Source: Mycolicibacterium rhodesiae JS60
GTDB taxonomy: Bacteria > Actinomycetota > Actinomycetes > Mycobacteriales > Mycobacteriaceae
DNA: 64,000 bases
Direction: 5' to 3'
NCBI GenBank assembly: GCA_000230935.2
Contig: AGIQ01000001.1
Coordinates: forward strand, 806,001-870,000
Position 1 is the stretch's first letter. Each line of letters starts with the position of its first letter. This document shows positions 28,189 to 37,488 of this stretch, piece after piece. The notes under the pieces were generated by a model, which saw only the letters and a list, made by a program, of their open reading frames with translations, had not been told where the DNA came from and searched no databases. The translations under genes and the position numbers were made by a program.

Positions 28189-29775
28189 GTGACCGGCCGG
28201 GTGCTGGCGATCTGGTGCATGGACTGGCCCGCCGTTGCCGCGGCCGCGGCGGTCGGGCTACCGCCGACGGCCCCGGTCGCGGTCACCCTGGCCAACCGGG
28301 TGATCGCCTGTTCGGCGGCCGCCCGTGCGGTCGGGGTGCGTCGCACTCTGCGCCGGCGCGAGGCGCAGGCTCGGTGTCCGCAACTGCATGTGGCCACCGC
28401 AGACCCGGCCCGCGATGCCCGCCATTTCGAGGGGGTGACGGCGGCGGTCGACGAGGTGGTGCCCCGTGCCGAGGTGTTGCGGCCGGGCCTGTTGGTGCTG
28501 TCGGTTCGCGGCGCGGCCCGCTACTTCGGTTCCGAGTCGGTCGCCGCCGAGCGGTTGGTCGACGCTGTCGCCGCCGCAGGCGCCGAATGTCAGGTGGGGA
28601 TCGCCGATCAGCTGCCGACGGCCGTCTTCGCCGCCCGCGCCGGCCGGGTAGTCGAGCCCGGTGGGGATGCCGCTTTCCTGTCGGCGTTGTCCATCCGTCA
28701 GCTGTCCGCCGAGCCCAGCCTGTCCGGCCCCGGCCGGGAGGAATTGGCGGATCTGTTGTGGCGCATGGGTATCCGGAATCTCGGACAGTTTGCGGCGCTG
28801 TCTCGAAGCGATGTGACGTCCCGGTTCGGTGCCGACGCGACGGCCGCACACCGCTTTGCCCGCGGTGAGCCGGTCCGCGGGCCGTCCGGCCGCGAGCCGC
28901 CAGCCGACCTCGACGCGGTGCTGCACTGCGACCCGCCGGTCGACCGGGTCGATGCGGCGGCGTTCGCCGGCCGGACACTGGCCGGCGCCCTGCACCGCAG
29001 CCTGCAGGCGGCGGGGGTGGGATGCACCCGGCTGGCCATCCACGCCCTCACCGCCAGCGGTGGTGAGCTGACACGGGTGTGGCGGTGCGCCGAACCGCTG
29101 ACCGAGGATGCCACCGCGGACCGGGTGCGCTGGCAGCTCGACGGCTGGCTCAACCGGCGCAACCCCGATGACCGGCCGAATTCGCCGGTGACGGTGCTGC
29201 GGCTGCAACCGGTGGAAGTTGTTTCCGCAGAAGCACTTCAGCTGCCGCTCTGGGGCGGAGTGGGGGAGGAGGACCGGTTACGGGCCCGCCGGGCGCTGGT
29301 CCGGGTGCAGGGGTTGCTGGGCCAGGAGGCCGTCCAGCTCCCGGTGTTGTCCGGCGGTCGCGGTCCCGCTGAGCGCATCACCTTGACTCCGCTTGGCGAT
29401 GAGCTGGTGCCCCGGGCCGACCCGGACCGGCCGTGGCCTGGTCGGTTGCCCGAGCCCGCCCCGGTCGTCATCCTCGACGACCCGGTGGAACTGCTTGACG
29501 CCCAAGGTGATCCGGTTCGAGTGACCGGACGGGGGATGTTCACCGCAGAGCCGGTGCGGTTGGACGGTGCGGGTCATCACTACCGGGGTGTGCTGCGCTG
29601 GTGGGCCGGGCCGTGGTCGGTGGACGAGCGCTGGTGGGATCAGGGCCGGCAGTCCAGGGCCGGCCGGACCGCGCGCGCCCAGGTGTTGGTGGACAACCAG
29701 CCCGGCGAGCCGGGAGCCGCACTGCTGCTGTGCTACCGGCAGCGCCGGTGGTATCTGGAAGGCGTCTACGAATGA
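28189..29775 (+). CDS. imuB: ImuB, catalytically inactive Y-family polymerase-like adapter
   Basis: A 528-residue Y-family polymerase relative. The N-terminus MTGRVLAIWCMDWPA replaces the catalytic DxD strand, and LLVLSVRGAARYFG stands where active enzymes have S(x)DE, so the catalytic carboxylates are missing. In mycobacteria ImuB acts as the hub that binds the beta clamp, ImuA' and DnaE2. A Gln-Leu-Pro-Leu-Trp motif (LQLPLWGG, about residue 350) is a plausible beta-clamp-binding site. The GTG start is 1 nt after the imuA' stop. The 3' end overlaps the convergent iunH end by 10 nt. Confidence 0.93.
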   Translation: MTGRVLAIWCMDWPAVAAAAAVGLPPTAPVAVTLANRVIACSAAARAVGVRRTLRRREAQARCPQLHVATADPARDARHFEGVTAAVDEVVPRAEVLRPGLLVLSVRGAARYFGSESVAAERLVDAVAAAGAECQVGIADQLPTAVFAARAGRVVEPGGDAAFLSALSIRQLSAEPSLSGPGREELADLLWRMGIRNLGQFAALSRSDVTSRFGADATAAHRFARGEPVRGPSGREPPADLDAVLHCDPPVDRVDAAAFAGRTLAGALHRSLQAAGVGCTRLAIHALTASGGELTRVWRCAEPLTEDATADRVRWQLDGWLNRRNPDDRPNSPVTVLRLQPVEVVSAEALQLPLWGGVGEEDRLRARRALVRVQGLLGQEAVQLPVLSGGRGPAERITLTPLGDELVPRADPDRPWPGRLPEPAPVVILDDPVELLDAQGDPVRVTGRGMFTAEPVRLDGAGHHYRGVLRWWAGPWSVDERWWDQGRQSRAGRTARAQVLVDNQPGEPGAALLLCYRQRRWYLEGVYE

Positions 29776-30851
29776 GCCAGTTTCCGAGCGAACGTGCCGA
29801 CCCGCTCGATGAACCGATCGAAGAACACCGCCGGATCGACTCCGACGCCGACGTGTGCATTGGATTCCCGGCCCCATCGCCGGCTCCAATCGGCGATTGT
29901 CATACCGCGGGTCAGCGTCCCGGTGAGTTCGACGTCGACCGTCGTCGCCCGGGTCTGCACCAGGCCGGGATCCAGGGCCACCGCCGCCGCCAGCGGGTCG
30001 TGCAGATGTGCAAGGAAACCCTCGCCCTGATCGAAGTGGAACTCGAAGTAGAACCGCATCGCATCCTCGAGCGAACGGATCAAGGCGTTGTCGGCGCTCG
30101 AGCGCGTGCCCCGGGAATCGAGCACGCTCATGGCTGTCGTAGTGGCCCCCGCCGCGGCAGCCATGCGGCTCATGAGGTTCGGTGTCAGCATGATGTTCTC
30201 GGTCAGGTTCAGCCCGCATACGATCGGAAGCTGGTGCGGCTGAATCACTTTGGCATCCGCGGCCCGCCCCCAGGCGTCGAACACCTCGGCTGCGGCCTCC
30301 GGGTCGACGCTGACGTTCCACTCGGCCACCGGGGTGGTGTTGCCGCGGTAGTCGAAGGATCCGCCCATGATGACCAGCCGCCGTAACAGCGATGGCAGGT
30401 TCGGCTCATCGCGCACGGCCAGCGCGAGATTGGTCAGCGGGCCGGTGACCAGACCAACCAACTCGCCGGGCATGGCGTGGGCGGCACGCACCCACGCCTC
30501 GGCCGAGTCGTATTCGGTGGGTTCACGTTGGTGCGCCGGCAGATCGGCATAGCCCAGCCCGGTGGGTCCGTGGGTGTCCTCGGCGGTGCGCAACGGGACG
30601 GTCAGCGGTTGATCGGCGCCACGAGACACCGGAATGGCGTCCGCCCGGCACAGCTCGAGTAGCCCGAGATTGTTGCGGCACACCTGATCTACCGGAACGT
30701 TGCCACCGGTGGAGGCGACTCCGACGAGGCTCGCGTCGGCGCTGGCCAGGAGATACACCAGTGCCATTGCGTCGTCGACGCCGGTGTCCACATCAGCGAA
30801 AACGGGCAGCGCGGTGGCTCGGTCTTCTCCGACGTCATCCCCGACGCTCAC
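29766..30851 (-). CDS. iunH: Inosine-uridine-type nucleoside hydrolase IunH
   Basis: A 361-residue nucleoside N-ribohydrolase. The Ca-binding N-terminal motif is FADVDTGVDDAMALVYLL, with VIMGGSFDYRGNTTPVAEWN and the C-terminal HLHDPLAAA as further family landmarks. It splits purine or pyrimidine nucleosides for salvage. M. tuberculosis Rv3393 is about 308 residues; the excess here is spread through the chain. GTG 30851 is chosen because a TATCGT -10 element lies 7 nt upstream. The LuxR-type gene is 25 bp upstream on the same strand. Confidence 0.88.
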   Translation of the reverse strand: MSVGDDVGEDRATALPVFADVDTGVDDAMALVYLLASADASLVGVASTGGNVPVDQVCRNNLGLLELCRADAIPVSRGADQPLTVPLRTAEDTHGPTGLGYADLPAHQREPTEYDSAEAWVRAAHAMPGELVGLVTGPLTNLALAVRDEPNLPSLLRRLVIMGGSFDYRGNTTPVAEWNVSVDPEAAAEVFDAWGRAADAKVIQPHQLPIVCGLNLTENIMLTPNLMSRMAAAAGATTTAMSVLDSRGTRSSADNALIRSLEDAMRFYFEFHFDQGEGFLAHLHDPLAAAVALDPGLVQTRATTVDVELTGTLTRGMTIADWSRRWGRESNAHVGVGVDPAVFFDRFIERVGTFARKLAHS

Positions 30852-30858
30852 CGCGGTA

Positions 30859-30864
30859 ACGATA
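30859..30864 (-). promoter_or_regulatory. -10 element for leaderless iunH
   Basis: On the minus strand TATCGT lies 7 nt before GTG 30851, inside the 25-bp gap behind the LuxR gene. Confidence 0.4.
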
Positions 30865-30876
30865 CCCGCCCCGTAA

Positions 30877-33489
30877 TCACGTTCCGGGCGGGCGCGGGCC
30901 GCCCTCGCGAATGATGGCTGCCAGTCCATCGCGATCGGACACACCGAGTTTCAGACACGCCCGGTAGACGTGACCCTCGACGGTGCGAACCGAAACCGAC
31001 AGCTGCACGGCGATGTCCTTGTTCGACAGTCCGGCGGCGACCAGCTCGGCGACCTCGAGCTCGCGTGCGGTCACCGGCAGCGGTCGAGCGGCCCCGCGAA
31101 TGGCGGGGGAGGAGGCCCCGCCGCATTTTGCTGCCAGACGCATTGCGCGGGTGACGGATTCGATCTCCCGGCGTCGTGCGCCTCGTTGCTCGTGGAATCC
31201 GGCTGCCTGTGCCGCAGAGTCGGCGGCCGACAACAGCAGCCCGGCCTGCTCGAAATCGATACTGACCGAGTCCAGTGCATCGCCGTCGGCGTCGGCCAAC
31301 GCGGCGGCATGGCGGGCGTACAGGGGCGGGAGCGGCCCGTCGATGCACACCGCCAGCGACTGCAGCCGGTGGGCCAGTTTGCGGTCGCCGAATCGGGCCG
31401 CATCGTGCAGCGCCTCGGCTTCCACCGCGAACTGCCCGCTGCGGTGCGCGGCGTCGGCCGCCGCGCGGGACAGCTCGACCGCCCGGCGTCCACCACCGCG
31501 GGCCGCCGCGACCCACGCCTTGACAGCCAGCACCTGCGGATCGAACAACGCCACTGTCGGACCGGCATGTTCGGCGGCCTCGGTGAGCACCCTCTCGGCG
31601 TCATCGGGTCTGCCCGTGCCGGCGTAGGCGCGGGCCAGCAGAAGCCGGCCCGGCAGCCGCCAGGGCAGGGAGTTTTCCGCGTTCAGCGCGGCCAGCGCCT
31701 GTTCAATCGTCGGGATCGCCTCGGCGAACCGGCCCTGCGCGTTGGCCACGACGCCGGCCATCAACTTGGCGACCGCCCACCCGAGAAACTCTCCGGAGGA
31801 CGAGAACTCGCCGTACGTCACCGCACGCTTTTCGGCCTTGTCCAGCTCGCCGATGTACACCAAGGCCACCACCTCGCCGTAGCGGGCCATCATCCGGATC
31901 AGGCCGTCGGTGGATCGCTGGGTGGCGAAGCAGCGTTCGGCGATCGCCACCAAGTCCGCGCCGCGGCCCGCCACCGGCATCGCCAGCCCGGCCGCAAACG
32001 CCGCGGTCTCCACCGCCTGTTCCGGAGCACCGGGATTGGCCAGCACCGCCTCGGCCAACGCCAGACCCTCGGCGAGCTTGTTCTCGAAAATCGTGAATGC
32101 GGCGTCGGCGGCGTCGACCATCGGCCGCAGAATCGGGTTGCTGACCCGACTCCGAAGCAGGCCCATCACCTCCTGGGTGCGCGCCACCTCACCGAGCGAC
32201 CAGAACACGATCGAGGCCCGTGGGATCCCCCACAACACCAGTTGGCTCTCGTCGAGATCGTCGGGGTCGAATCGGGCCAGGATCTCGTCGGCCTCGCTGG
32301 GCCGGCCCTGCCACAGCAGCGCCCTGGACAGCAGATGGGCAGCCCGCATTCCGTACTCGCGCTCGAAAGCGGTGCGCGCCAGCCGTTCGCCCAGCGGCGC
32401 ATTAGCAAGTGACACAGCATCTTTGGCTGCAGCCACCAGAAGTCCTGTTTCGGCGGTCTGGTCACTGTCCAGATACAGCTCCGCGAGCCGGATGCGGCCG
32501 GCCGCCGATGTCGGCTTGTGCCGGTCGAGCACCGTGACGATCTGGCCGCGCAGCATCCGCGCCGACGCGGTTCCGATCTGCCGGCGCACCACGTCGCCGT
32601 AGAGCGGGTGGCTGATCCGGGCGTTGAGCGACGGGCCGTCGCGGTCGATCCGGATCAGATGCGCCTTCTCCGCGGCATCGATTGCGTGCTCGCCGGCGAG
32701 TTCCACCAGTGCGTCGATGTCCAGCGGTTCGCACAGCGCCAGCAGCCGCAACACGGTGACAGCCCCGGGGTCGGCGTTGTCGAACCGGTTCTCCAGCAGG
32801 GTGGCCAGGCCCGACGAGACCGTCGTCGTGCCGCGCAACTGCCAGACGCCGTTGATCTTGCTCAACGTGCCGGCTTCCAGAGCCGCCTCGACCATATGGC
32901 GAAGGAACAGCGGGTTACCGCCGGACTGGGACCAGATGACGTTGGCGCTCAGCTCTTCTAACGTGCCACCGAGCACCGACTCGACCAGCGCGACGCATTC
33001 CTCGTGGCTGAACGGCTCCAGGTCGATCCGGCGCAGATAGCCGTCTTTCCAGAGCGTCATCACCGAGTCGGGGACCGGTTCGCCGCTGCGCACTGTCGCG
33101 ACGATCGACCCAGTGCGCTCCACCGCGATCTGATGCAGCAGCGTGGCCGACAGCTGATCGAGCAGATGAGCGTCGTCGACGCCGATCACCACTGGGCCGT
33201 CAGCCAGCAGGGACCGCCGTGCCGAGACCAGCAGCTCGATCGGATCGCGAGCGTCGGTGGGTTTGACCCACTGGGCAAACGCCCCGAGCGGGATGCTGCT
33301 GGAGGACGAAGTGCACGCCGCCCACCGGACGCGCCCGGGGAGCGATGCGGTCACCGACCGGGCCAGGGTCGTCTTGCCGACCCCCGCAGGCCCGGTGATC
33401 ACGACGCCGGAGGCTTCGCTGTCGGACAGCGCGGATGTGATGACCTCGTGCTTGGCTGGCCGCTCCAGTAGCTGCCAACCGTTCCCCAT
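30877..33489 (-). CDS. Large ATP-binding LuxR-family (LAL-like) regulator
   Basis: An 870-residue regulator. The N-terminal AAA/STAND ATPase has Walker A GPAGVGKTTLA and Walker B VVIGVDDAHLL. A long helical TPR-like middle region (about 330-780) follows, and the C-terminal LuxR helix-turn-helix reads LPVTARELEVAELVAAGLSN, then KDIAVQLSVSVRTVEGHVYR. Such proteins bind a ligand or partner through the middle region and activate transcription when ATP-bound. Its targets are not evident; iunH directly downstream is the nearest candidate. It is absent from this position in M. tuberculosis, where iunH is followed by cmaA1 and acrA1. Confidence 0.88.
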   Translation of the reverse strand: MGNGWQLLERPAKHEVITSALSDSEASGVVITGPAGVGKTTLARSVTASLPGRVRWAACTSSSSSIPLGAFAQWVKPTDARDPIELLVSARRSLLADGPVVIGVDDAHLLDQLSATLLHQIAVERTGSIVATVRSGEPVPDSVMTLWKDGYLRRIDLEPFSHEECVALVESVLGGTLEELSANVIWSQSGGNPLFLRHMVEAALEAGTLSKINGVWQLRGTTTVSSGLATLLENRFDNADPGAVTVLRLLALCEPLDIDALVELAGEHAIDAAEKAHLIRIDRDGPSLNARISHPLYGDVVRRQIGTASARMLRGQIVTVLDRHKPTSAAGRIRLAELYLDSDQTAETGLLVAAAKDAVSLANAPLGERLARTAFEREYGMRAAHLLSRALLWQGRPSEADEILARFDPDDLDESQLVLWGIPRASIVFWSLGEVARTQEVMGLLRSRVSNPILRPMVDAADAAFTIFENKLAEGLALAEAVLANPGAPEQAVETAAFAAGLAMPVAGRGADLVAIAERCFATQRSTDGLIRMMARYGEVVALVYIGELDKAEKRAVTYGEFSSSGEFLGWAVAKLMAGVVANAQGRFAEAIPTIEQALAALNAENSLPWRLPGRLLLARAYAGTGRPDDAERVLTEAAEHAGPTVALFDPQVLAVKAWVAAARGGGRRAVELSRAAADAAHRSGQFAVEAEALHDAARFGDRKLAHRLQSLAVCIDGPLPPLYARHAAALADADGDALDSVSIDFEQAGLLLSAADSAAQAAGFHEQRGARRREIESVTRAMRLAAKCGGASSPAIRGAARPLPVTARELEVAELVAAGLSNKDIAVQLSVSVRTVEGHVYRACLKLGVSDRDGLAAIIREGGPRPPGT

Positions 33490-33548
33490 GCGTGCAGCCT
33501 AAGTGGCGGCCCAGCCCTCCGCTGAGTCTCTCCCCGATCTGGCGCAGC

Positions 33549-35369
33549 TCACCAGTGCACGCCGGGCACCAACCGCACGACCCGCTTGACCGGGCGAGGC
33601 GCGCGAAGCCGCACGGTCGGCAGGCGCGGGGCCGGGGATGACGGGCGCCGGATCTCACCGCGCGCCGCCGGGGAATCGGGATAGCCCAGGTAAAGCTGGT
33701 GCAGCACCCGCCGGGCCAGCTTGGGGGTGAAGTACTGCCCGGCGTCGGCCAGGGTCCCCAGCGGGGTGTCGATCCGCACCGGCTTCTCGACCAGTGCCCG
33801 CACCACCATCGCCGCCGCATGTTCGGCGCTGATCGGGGGCACCGGGTTCAACCGCCCGGACGGCGCGATCATCGGCGTCTTCACCAGCGGCATGTGAATC
33901 GTCGTGAACGTGATGTTCTCCGAGAGGGTCTCCGAGGCGACCACGTCGGTGAACGCATCCAACGCGGCCTTGGTCGGCAGGTACGAGCTGTACTTCGGGT
34001 TCCTGGCCTGTACCCCGGCGCTGGACACGTTGACCACATGGCCGAAGCGGCGGGCCCGCCAGTGCGGCAGCAGCGCCAGCACCATCCGTACCGCGCCGAA
34101 GTAGTTGACCGCCATCACTCGCTCGTAGTCGTGCAAGCGATCGGTCGAGGCGCTCACCGAGCGGCGAATCGACCGGCCGGCATTGTTGACCAGATAGTCG
34201 ACGTGGCCGAACCGCCCGAGGATCTCGGCGATCGTCGCGTCGACGGACTCGGTGTCGGTGACATCGCAACTGAACGCGAACGCCCGGCCGCCGTCGGCCT
34301 CGATCTCCTCGACAAGCTCCTGCAGAGCTTCGCCGTTGCGCGCCAGCGCGAACACGGTGGCGCCGCGCGCGGCGACGGCTGCCGCCGCTGCCCTCCCGAT
34401 GCCACTGGATGCCCCGGTGATGATCACGTGCCTGCCTACCAGCGGCCCGTCCGGGTCGCCGTTGCGGGTGCGCTCAGGGTCGAGGTGTTCGGCCCAGTAA
34501 CGCCACAGTGCCGGAGCATAGGCCGAGAATGGTGGCGGCTCGATTCCGCTGGTGCTCAATGCTTCTCGAGTGAACCCCGAGTGAAGAACCGCGGCGGTCT
34601 CCAGGCTGTCGACTGCTTCGGGTGGCACACCGATCTGCGTGACGGCCATGTCGCGCAGCACTTTTGCGCGACCGCGCACACCCAGCAGGGGTTCGGCCAT
34701 CACGCGGGGGAGACCGCCCCGCAGCGGGGGCAACCCGGCGGTGCGGGCCACCCCGCGGTAGATCTCATGCAAACCGATCGGCTCGACTGCGGTGAGGTGG
34801 AAGGTCTGCCCGTCGCGGCCTTCGGCGTGCATGAGTTCCACCATCGCCGCCACGACGTAATCGACCGGGACGACATTGATCCGGCCGATGTCGGGCAGCA
34901 AAATCGGGGTCACCGACGGCAGGCCGGCCAGCCGGGCCAACAGCCCGAAGACGTGATACGGCCCGGTGATTCGGTCGGTCTCGCCGGTACGGGAGTCGCC
35001 GACGACCACACCGGTCCGATAGATCCGGAACGGCACATCCGCAGACGTGCGCACCAACTGCTCGGCATCGAAGGCCACCCGGTGCCGGCGGGTGCGAAGC
35101 TGCTGGCCGACGTCGAAATCGTCCTCGGTGTACTCGCCGGCGAAGTCGCCGGCCACCGCCGCCGAGGACAGCTGGTGCAGTGTGGCACCCAGCTCGCGGC
35201 TCAGGGCCAGGGCCGCCGCGGTGTCGGCCGGCCTGCAGTTGACGACGTGGTCGGCTCGCGGCGGCCGGTCGTCCGCCGTCCAGACTTCGGCGTCGGCGTA
35301 GCGATCGAGGAGGTGGGCGGCCACCCGGCGCTCAAGGAACCCGGTACCGCCGGTAACGACATAGCGCAT
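33549..35369 (-). CDS. acrA1: Two-domain SDR protein, AcrA1-like, with a degenerate N-terminal reductase half
   Basis: A 606-residue protein with an N-terminal extended-SDR (fatty-acyl-CoA-reductase-like) half and a C-terminal classical SDR half, as in M. tuberculosis Rv3391. The C-terminal half is intact: IITGASSGIGRAAA, NNAGRS, and the active-site YLPTK. The N-terminal half is not. Its Rossmann motif reads GGTGFLERRV (third Gly replaced by Glu), the expected YxxxK site reads RHRVA, and about 45-50 residues after the second strand are missing. Family knowledge suggests a wax-ester or mycolate-related acyl reduction. It is 3 nt downstream of the thioesterase gene. Confidence 0.82.
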   Translation of the reverse strand: MRYVVTGGTGFLERRVAAHLLDRYADAEVWTADDRPPRADHVVNCRPADTAAALALSRELGATLHQLSSAAVAGDFAGEYTEDDFDVGQQLRTRRHRVAFDAEQLVRTSADVPFRIYRTGVVVGDSRTGETDRITGPYHVFGLLARLAGLPSVTPILLPDIGRINVVPVDYVVAAMVELMHAEGRDGQTFHLTAVEPIGLHEIYRGVARTAGLPPLRGGLPRVMAEPLLGVRGRAKVLRDMAVTQIGVPPEAVDSLETAAVLHSGFTREALSTSGIEPPPFSAYAPALWRYWAEHLDPERTRNGDPDGPLVGRHVIITGASSGIGRAAAAAVAARGATVFALARNGEALQELVEEIEADGGRAFAFSCDVTDTESVDATIAEILGRFGHVDYLVNNAGRSIRRSVSASTDRLHDYERVMAVNYFGAVRMVLALLPHWRARRFGHVVNVSSAGVQARNPKYSSYLPTKAALDAFTDVVASETLSENITFTTIHMPLVKTPMIAPSGRLNPVPPISAEHAAAMVVRALVEKPVRIDTPLGTLADAGQYFTPKLARRVLHQLYLGYPDSPAARGEIRRPSSPAPRLPTVRLRAPRPVKRVVRLVPGVHW

Positions 35370-35372
35370 GGG

Positions 35373-35795
35373 TCATCCTTCATCGCTGATCGCGCCACGG
35401 TCAAGCGCGGTCCGGAACCAGTCCGGCCACGGCTGCTTCTCGAACGTGGCCGCGTCCACGCAGACGTGGATCATCGCCGCCTCGGCGACGACATCGTCAC
35501 CGCGGCGAATCTCATAGGTGCTGCGCAGCGACGTGCGGCCCAGCGGGTCGAATCCCACCCCGATCACCAGGTCCTCGTCGAAGTGCGCGGGCCGGCGAAA
35601 CTGAAGTTCGGCCGCGGCCACCACGAAATCGACACCACGGTCGGCGAGCGTCTTGAAGTCCCCGAAGATCGCGCGCAGCGCCTCGTTCATCGCCATGTCG
35701 ACCCAGGTCAGGTAGTGGCCGTTGAACACCCGGCCTTGCATGTCGCATTCGACGTACCGCACCCGCAGCGGCATGCCGAATCTCTCGGAGCCCAT
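35373..35795 (-). CDS. 4-hydroxybenzoyl-CoA-thioesterase-type hotdog acyl-CoA thioesterase
   Basis: A 140-residue hotdog-fold protein. VRYVECDMQGRVFNGHYLTW carries the catalytic-type Asp position and the helix start of the 4HBT family; FRRPAHFDEDLVIGVGF follows. It would hydrolyse acyl-CoA thioesters in the cytosol. It lies 1 bp after the lpqD start and 3 nt before the AcrA1-like start, so lpqD, this gene and acrA1 lie in a compact minus-strand arrangement; it is probably functionally tied to the acyl reductase. The acyl chain preference is unknown. Confidence 0.85.
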   Translation of the reverse strand: MGSERFGMPLRVRYVECDMQGRVFNGHYLTWVDMAMNEALRAIFGDFKTLADRGVDFVVAAAELQFRRPAHFDEDLVIGVGFDPLGRTSLRSTYEIRRGDDVVAEAAMIHVCVDAATFEKQPWPDWFRTALDRGAISDEG

Positions 35796-35796
35796 G

Positions 35797-36504
35797 TCAG
35801 AACTGGGTGATGCCGTCCCAATCCACCAGCGTCCACCCGATCACCGGGTTACCGGTCACCACCACCCGGCCGGTGTTGGGCAGCGGATGGTCGGTCGCCA
35901 GGCTGTCCCTACCGTTGCGCACGTTCATCAGCGTCCACATCATGATCGACGCGGCGCTGGAGAAGGCGACCGGCTTGTTGTCACCGCTGGCGTAGATGCG
36001 CTGCACCGCTTCGGTGAACTTGCCGTTGAACTCGGTGCCGCTCACCGATCCCGGGATGGAAAAGCTGGTGTCCCCGCGCAGCCAGTCGGCCGGGGCCACC
36101 ATGTACGTGATGGCGGCCTTGTCGACGCCTGTGCCGTTGAACCAGCCCGCCCCGATCTCGTTGAGGCCCGGCAACACGGTGACCGGCTCCCCGAGCGCCT
36201 TGGACATCGGTGCGGCCGTCTGCTGGGTGCGAACCATCTCCGAGGCGTAGATGCCGTCGTACTTGTTGCCCTTCAAGCGGTCAGCCAGCGCCGAGGCCTG
36301 CTGCTGCCCGGCGGGCGTCAGCGACGGCCCGGGCACCTCGGTGTCGATGATGTTGTTCGCGTTGGCGTCGGACTCCCCGTGCCGGATGAATGTCAGCGTG
36401 ATCGTGCGCTCGCTCGGGGCGGGCGAACTGCAGGAGGCGACGAGAACGGCTGCCAACAGCGCGGCGACCATCGCGACGAGGGTCCGGATGCGGGAAACAG
36501 GCAT
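35797..36504 (-). CDS. lpqD: Histidine-phosphatase-fold lipoprotein LpqD
   Basis: A 235-residue predicted lipoprotein (lipobox VASC after a hydrophobic N-terminus). It has the phosphoglycerate-mutase-like fold: the RHG motif in FIRHGESDAN, a second Arg in MVRTQQTA, and an acid in PGLNEIGAG. The second catalytic His is absent: the segment that normally reads SHGG reads VAFSSAASI. It may therefore bind rather than hydrolyse a phosphorylated ligand at the cell surface. Position next to htdY and acrA1 matches M. tuberculosis LpqD (Rv3390). It is divergent from htdY. Confidence 0.87.
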   Translation of the reverse strand: MPVSRIRTLVAMVAALLAAVLVASCSSPAPSERTITLTFIRHGESDANANNIIDTEVPGPSLTPAGQQQASALADRLKGNKYDGIYASEMVRTQQTAAPMSKALGEPVTVLPGLNEIGAGWFNGTGVDKAAITYMVAPADWLRGDTSFSIPGSVSGTEFNGKFTEAVQRIYASGDNKPVAFSSAASIMMWTLMNVRNGRDSLATDHPLPNTGRVVVTGNPVIGWTLVDWDGITQF

Positions 36505-36596
36505 GGTCCTAGCGTGCCCTGTCCACCGCCGTGGTGGGCCGGATTTAGCCAGTGCGACGATGGAGTTTCCTCATCCTCGACCCCAGGAGTGCGGCA

Positions 36597-37466
36597 GTGC
36601 CCATCGACCCCACCGCAATCGGAGCGGTCACCGAAGCTCAGCGGAACCAGTGGACCGACCGCGACACGATGCTCTACGCGCTCGGTGTGGGCGCGGGCAC
36701 CGACGACCTGGCCTTCACCACCGACAACAGCCACGACATCGCGCAGCAGGTGCTACCGACGTTCGCCGTCATCTGCTGCCCGGCGTTCGGCGCCGCCACC
36801 AAGGTGGGCTCGTTCAACTGGGGCATGCTGCTGCACGGATCCCAAGAGATTCGGTTGCACAAACCGCTGCCCGCTTCCGGTGAGCTGTCGGTGGTCTCCG
36901 AGGTCGCCGACATCCAGGACAAGGGCGAGGGCAAGAACGCGATCATCGTCATGCGCGGCAAGGGCACCGACCCGGCCACCGGTGAGCTGATCGCCGAGAC
37001 GTTGTCGACCGCCGTCATCCGCGGCGAGGGTGGCTTCGGTGGGCAGCCCGGTCAGCGGCCGGCCGCCCCGGAATTCCCCGACCGCGAGCCCGACGCCCGC
37101 ATCGCGGACGAGACCCGCGGCGACCAGGCGCTGATCTACCGGCTCTCCGGTGATCGCAATCCGCTTCACAGCGATCCGTGGTTCGCCCGCGAGATGGCCG
37201 GCTTCGACAGGCCGATCCTGCACGGGTTATGCACCTACGGATTCGCCGGGCGTGCACTGCTTTCCGCGCTCGCCGGCAACGACTCCGCGAAGCTCACCGC
37301 GGTCGGCGCGCGGTTCTCGGCGCCGGTCTTCCCCGGCGAGACGTTGACCACCTCGATCTGGCGCACCGAGCCGGGCCGGGCGGTCTACCGCACCGAGGCC
37401 AGTGGGCCCGACGGCTCCAACACGCGGATTGTGCTCGACGACGGTACGGCCGAATACACCGGCTGA
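36597..37466 (+). CDS. htdY: MaoC-type 3-hydroxyacyl-thioester dehydratase HtdY
   Basis: A 289-residue double-hotdog dehydratase. The catalytic block is YRLSGDRNPLHSDPWFA, followed by DRPILHGLCTYGFAGRALL: the hydratase-2 Asp/His motif. It hydrates or dehydrates (R)-3-hydroxyacyl-CoA in fatty-acid metabolism. GTG 36597 has AGGAG 7 nt upstream and gives the length of M. tuberculosis Rv3389c. It is divergent from lpqD and convergent on the VIT-type gene, from which it is separated by a hairpin. Confidence 0.92.
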   Translation: MPIDPTAIGAVTEAQRNQWTDRDTMLYALGVGAGTDDLAFTTDNSHDIAQQVLPTFAVICCPAFGAATKVGSFNWGMLLHGSQEIRLHKPLPASGELSVVSEVADIQDKGEGKNAIIVMRGKGTDPATGELIAETLSTAVIRGEGGFGGQPGQRPAAPEFPDREPDARIADETRGDQALIYRLSGDRNPLHSDPWFAREMAGFDRPILHGLCTYGFAGRALLSALAGNDSAKLTAVGARFSAPVFPGETLTTSIWRTEPGRAVYRTEASGPDGSNTRIVLDDGTAEYTG

Positions 37467-37469
37467 TTT

Positions 37470-37484
37470 CGCGGCACCGCCGCG
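37470..37484. terminator. Hairpin between htdY and the VIT-family gene
   Basis: CGCGGC and GCCGCG pair around a 3-nt loop in the 22-bp gap between convergent stop codons. The stem is short and there is no U-tract. Confidence 0.45.
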
Positions 37485-37488
37485 GCGA

